DNA from: Thermomicrobiales bacterium | GTDB taxonomy: Bacteria > Chloroflexota > Chloroflexia > Thermomicrobiales > UBA6265 | DNA length: 6,356 nucleotides | Direction of reading: 5' to 3' | Assembly: GCA_041390825.1 (NCBI GenBank) | Contig: JAWKPF010000067.1 | Span: 1 to 6,356 of the forward strand | Shown here: positions 4,119-6,356 of the stretch, piece after piece | Layout: each line of letters opens with the position of its first letter | Position numbering within the stretch: position 1 is the stretch's first letter | Notes under the pieces: model-generated | The model's input: the letters and a program-made list of their open reading frames with translations, nothing else | The model's database searches: none | What the model was told of the DNA's origin: nothing | Made by a program: the position numbers and the translations under genes

Positions 4119-5418
4119 CACACCTCGTTTTCTTGCATCGATCGCCGGTCGCATTGCTGGTCCCTTCGCTGGCAATAGTGATTTCCTCAAATGCTGGTTC
4201 GGGGAGGGAGTGTCGTATCTCGGCACCCAGATCAGCCTGATCGCCATTCCCATCATTGCAGCGGTCACGCTCGATGCCTCGCCACTGGCGCTTGGGTTTC
4301 TCTATGCCTGCGGGCAGTTGCCGGCATTGCTGTTCGGGCTCGTCGCCGGCGCCTGGCTGGACCGGCGCAAACGCCGACCGGTCATGATCGTGACCGATCT
4401 GGCGCGTACGTTTCTCACGCTGACGGTGCCGATAGCGGCCTGGTTTGGCTGGTTGTCGATTCCATTGCTCTGTGTCGTGCTCTTTGGGCTCGGCACGCTG
4501 ACGATCTTTTTCGACATCGCGCATCTGTCGTATGTGCCGTCGCTGGTCGATCGGTCGCAACTCGTGGCTGCCAATAGCCGACTGGAAGCGACCGCCAGTG
4601 GAGCGCAAGTGGTCGGTCCGGCGGTCGGGGGCGCGTTGATCGGTCTGCTGACCGGTCCCGGCGCCCTGCTGATCGATGCCGGATCGTTCCTCGTTTCCGC
4701 GATTGCGCTACGAAGAATTCGTAAACCCGAGGAAACGCCTGCGCATGTCGATCAGGGCGAACCAATGCGTGCGCGGATCGCCAGCGGATTGCGCTTTGTC
4801 GCTGCGACGCCGGTGCTGCGCGCGCTGGCGGGGTGCTCGGCGATTTCCAATCTCTTCGGCTACGCATTTCTGGCGGTATACGTTGCGTTCATGGTGCGCG
4901 AGTTGAACCTGACCGATTTTCAGATTGGTCTCGTCTTTGCCACGGGAGGCGTGGGCGCGTTGATCGGATCGGTGATCGCTGGGCGGTGCGCCGACCGCTG
5001 GGGTACGGGACGCACGTTGATTGCCAGTCAGCTCGGGTTCGGGCTCTCCGGCATGCTGGTGCCGTTGGCGGTGCTGATCCCGGCGGTTGCGCTTCCCCTT
5101 GTGGTCGGGGCCGAATTCTTGCAGTGGCTGACGTTGCTCATTTATGCGGTGAATGCCGTGAGTCTGCGACAGCGGCTCACCAGCGACGAGATGCAGGGAC
5201 GCCTTCACGCCACATTTGCCGTTCTCACACGCGGATTCCAGCCGATCGGATCGATGCTGGGCGGGATCGTGGCGTCGTTCATTGGACTCTCGCTCACCCT
5301 GGTGTTTGCCGAAGTCGGGCTGATGCTGGGGGTCCTCTTTCTGATCGCGTCGCCGCTCCGGCACAATGCCGACGGAGCGGCGATCGCTTCCGAGCATCTC
5401 GTCGAGTCATCGTCTTGA
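4087..5418 (+). CDS. MFS exporter, MFS_3/EntS-like drug or metabolite efflux family
   Basis: A 443-residue inner-membrane transporter with about 12 hydrophobic segments, predicted to be a proton-driven exporter. The loop after the second helix carries motif A, GAWLDRRKRRPVMI (residues 88-101, Asp92 and the Arg/Lys cluster). Residues 149-206 hold the signature typical of this branch: YVPSLVDRSQLVAANSRLEA, then SGAQVVGPAVGGALIG, then LIDAGSFLVSA. A second motif-A-like loop, GRCADRWGTGR, lies at about 289-299 between the two halves. Length is normal for the family. The ATG is preceded by AGGGGAG (4070-4076) with 10-base spacing. Substrate cannot be read from sequence; relatives include macrolide and siderophore exporters. 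It is the first gene of a probable operon with the M20 hydrolase 20 bases downstream, and its leader is unusually structured. Confidence 0.9.
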   Translation: MSQNPSSSSSNTPRFLASIAGRIAGPFAGNSDFLKCWFGEGVSYLGTQISLIAIPIIAAVTLDASPLALGFLYACGQLPALLFGLVAGAWLDRRKRRPVMIVTDLARTFLTLTVPIAAWFGWLSIPLLCVVLFGLGTLTIFFDIAHLSYVPSLVDRSQLVAANSRLEATASGAQVVGPAVGGALIGLLTGPGALLIDAGSFLVSAIALRRIRKPEETPAHVDQGEPMRARIASGLRFVAATPVLRALAGCSAISNLFGYAFLAVYVAFMVRELNLTDFQIGLVFATGGVGALIGSVIAGRCADRWGTGRTLIASQLGFGLSGMLVPLAVLIPAVALPLVVGAEFLQWLTLLIYAVNAVSLRQRLTSDEMQGRLHATFAVLTRGFQPIGSMLGGIVASFIGLSLTLVFAEVGLMLGVLFLIASPLRHNADGAAIASEHLVESSS

Positions 5419-5438
5419 TACGTCCAACGGGGGGCGAC

Positions 5439-6356
5439 ATGTCTGAACTTGGAGCATTGGTGGCGGCCCTGGTGCGTATCGATTCGGTCAATCCCGATCT
5501 GCAACCGGGCGCGGGCGGCGAAGGGGAGATCGCCGCGTTCGTGGCTGATTGGTTCCGTTCCAATGGAATCGAAACCGAGGTGCAGGAGGCTGCTCCTGGC
5601 CGCAACAACGTCATCGGTATCGTGCGGGGAACCGGGGGCGGCCGGTCGTTGATGCTGAACGCGCATATGGACACGGTCGGTCATGGAGGCATGGAGAAAC
5701 CGCTGGCCGGAACGATCGAGCATGACAAAGTCTTCGGGCGAGGCGCCTGGGATATGAAGGGCAGCCTGGCGGCCATCATGCTGGCGGCGAAAGACCTCGC
5801 CGCCGATCCGCCTGCTGGTGATGTCATCGTCACCGCAGTCGTCGACGAGGAATACGCCAGCATTGGCACCCAGGCCATCGTGGAACGCTTTACGGCCGAT
5901 GGAGCGATCGTCACCGAGCCGACCCAGCTCGAGCTCAGCGTCGCCCATAAGGGATTCGTCTGGTTCGACATAACAACCAAGGGTGTCGCCGCGCATGGGT
6001 CGCAGCCGGCGCTTGGGGTCGATGCAATCGCCAAGATGGGCAAAGTGCTGGTGGGGTTGGAAGCGCTCGAAGGCCGGTTGCTCGGCGGGGAGCAGCATCC
6101 GCTGCTGGGCACCGGTTCCATTCATGCATCGCTGATCCAGGGCGGCGCCGAGCTTTCCAGCTATCCCGGATCGTGCACCTTGTCGGTCGAGCGGCGGTTG
6201 ATCCCCGGTGAGACCCCCGAAATGGCCGAGTCCGAGCTTTGCGAGATTCTGGATGCCGCCGCCAATGAGGATCCCGATTTCGAGGCGACCCTCACGCGCG
6301 GACTCGATCGCTCCCCATTCGAGCAGCCGCTGGAGAGCGAGATCGTTGCGGTCGTG
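5439..6356 (+). CDS. M20-family zinc metallohydrolase (ArgE/DapE/carboxypeptidase type), 3' end cut
   Basis: 306 codons are present before the right edge. The family is normally about 370-420 residues, so roughly the last quarter is missing, including the C-terminal zinc histidine. The catalytic domain shows the expected ligands: His76 and Asp78 in NAHMDTV, bridging Asp105 in GRGAWDMKGS, general base Glu137 and ligand Glu138 in VVDEEYAS, and Glu160 in VTEPTQ. The inserted dimerisation domain starts after about residue 172 and contains the conserved GVAAHGSQP (His186) and the ERRLIPGET strand (Arg252/253). The enzyme should hydrolyse an amide or peptide bond at a carboxylate-bearing substrate. 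Whether it acts as a deacetylase, desuccinylase or carboxypeptidase cannot be decided. No signal peptide is seen, so it is probably cytoplasmic. Start ATG (5439) has a G-rich site (5429-5434) upstream and lies 20 bases after the MFS stop. Confidence 0.92.
   Translation, partial: MSELGALVAALVRIDSVNPDLQPGAGGEGEIAAFVADWFRSNGIETEVQEAAPGRNNVIGIVRGTGGGRSLMLNAHMDTVGHGGMEKPLAGTIEHDKVFGRGAWDMKGSLAAIMLAAKDLAADPPAGDVIVTAVVDEEYASIGTQAIVERFTADGAIVTEPTQLELSVAHKGFVWFDITTKGVAAHGSQPALGVDAIAKMGKVLVGLEALEGRLLGGEQHPLLGTGSIHASLIQGGAELSSYPGSCTLSVERRLIPGETPEMAESELCEILDAAANEDPDFEATLTRGLDRSPFEQPLESEIVAVV

Noticed and set aside
3901..5397. Two long minus-strand frames (3901-4608 and 4708-5397)
   Set aside because: Both are antisense to the MFS gene and give charged, Gln/Arg/His-rich products without any family signature.
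5205..6125. 306-codon open frame on the minus strand
   Set aside because: It runs antisense across the MFS/M20 junction, while the opposite strand carries the complete set of M20 metal-ligand motifs.

Overview
The window is bacterial chromosomal DNA of fairly high GC content (about 60% by eye). It uses ATG, GTG and TTG starts and AGGAGG-type ribosome binding sites. No gene fixes the taxonomy. An actinobacterial or Chloroflexota (Thermomicrobia-like) source is my impression from protein style only, and it is a weak inference. No mobile element, CRISPR array, tRNA or rRNA is visible.

Layout: the left 3.85 kb is read leftward. In transcription order on the minus strand it holds a YihY/BrkB-family membrane protein (3849-2860), a Tat-exported HAF-repeat protein (2584-1499), an SGNH/GDSL hydrolase closely resembling the Mycobacterium smegmatis acyltransferase/arylesterase MsAcT (1261-629), and the first 108 codons of an ECF-type RNA polymerase sigma factor (325 to the left edge). 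Gaps of about 240-300 bases separate these genes, so each probably has its own promoter. The right 2.3 kb is read rightward and looks like a two-gene operon: an MFS exporter of the MFS_3/EntS-like type (4087-5418), then 20 bases later an M20-family metallohydrolase (5439 to the right edge, C-terminus missing). The BrkB and MFS genes diverge from a shared intergenic region at 3850-4086.

The protein genes are ordinary and do not form one obvious pathway. The MFS/M20 pair may handle a small peptide-like or acylated compound by export and hydrolysis, but this is only inferred from adjacency. The intergenic DNA holds the more unusual signals. Between the SGNH gene and the sigma gene are a 14-bp perfect palindrome with a CACGTG core that resembles a ParB-binding parS site, and a 22-bp perfect palindrome 28 bases further on. 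The MFS leader carries a perfect 12-bp inverted repeat, a 22-codon upstream ORF with a good ribosome binding site, and a small hairpin that would bury the MFS ribosome binding site. Just past the BrkB stop codon is an 85-nt compound stem-loop ending in a short T run on the minus strand. Two GGAACGAA...GT(T/C) elements with identical 16-base spacing, upstream of the sigma gene and the MFS gene, look like ECF-type promoters. I found no clear new multi-gene system; the leads worth checking are these non-coding elements.
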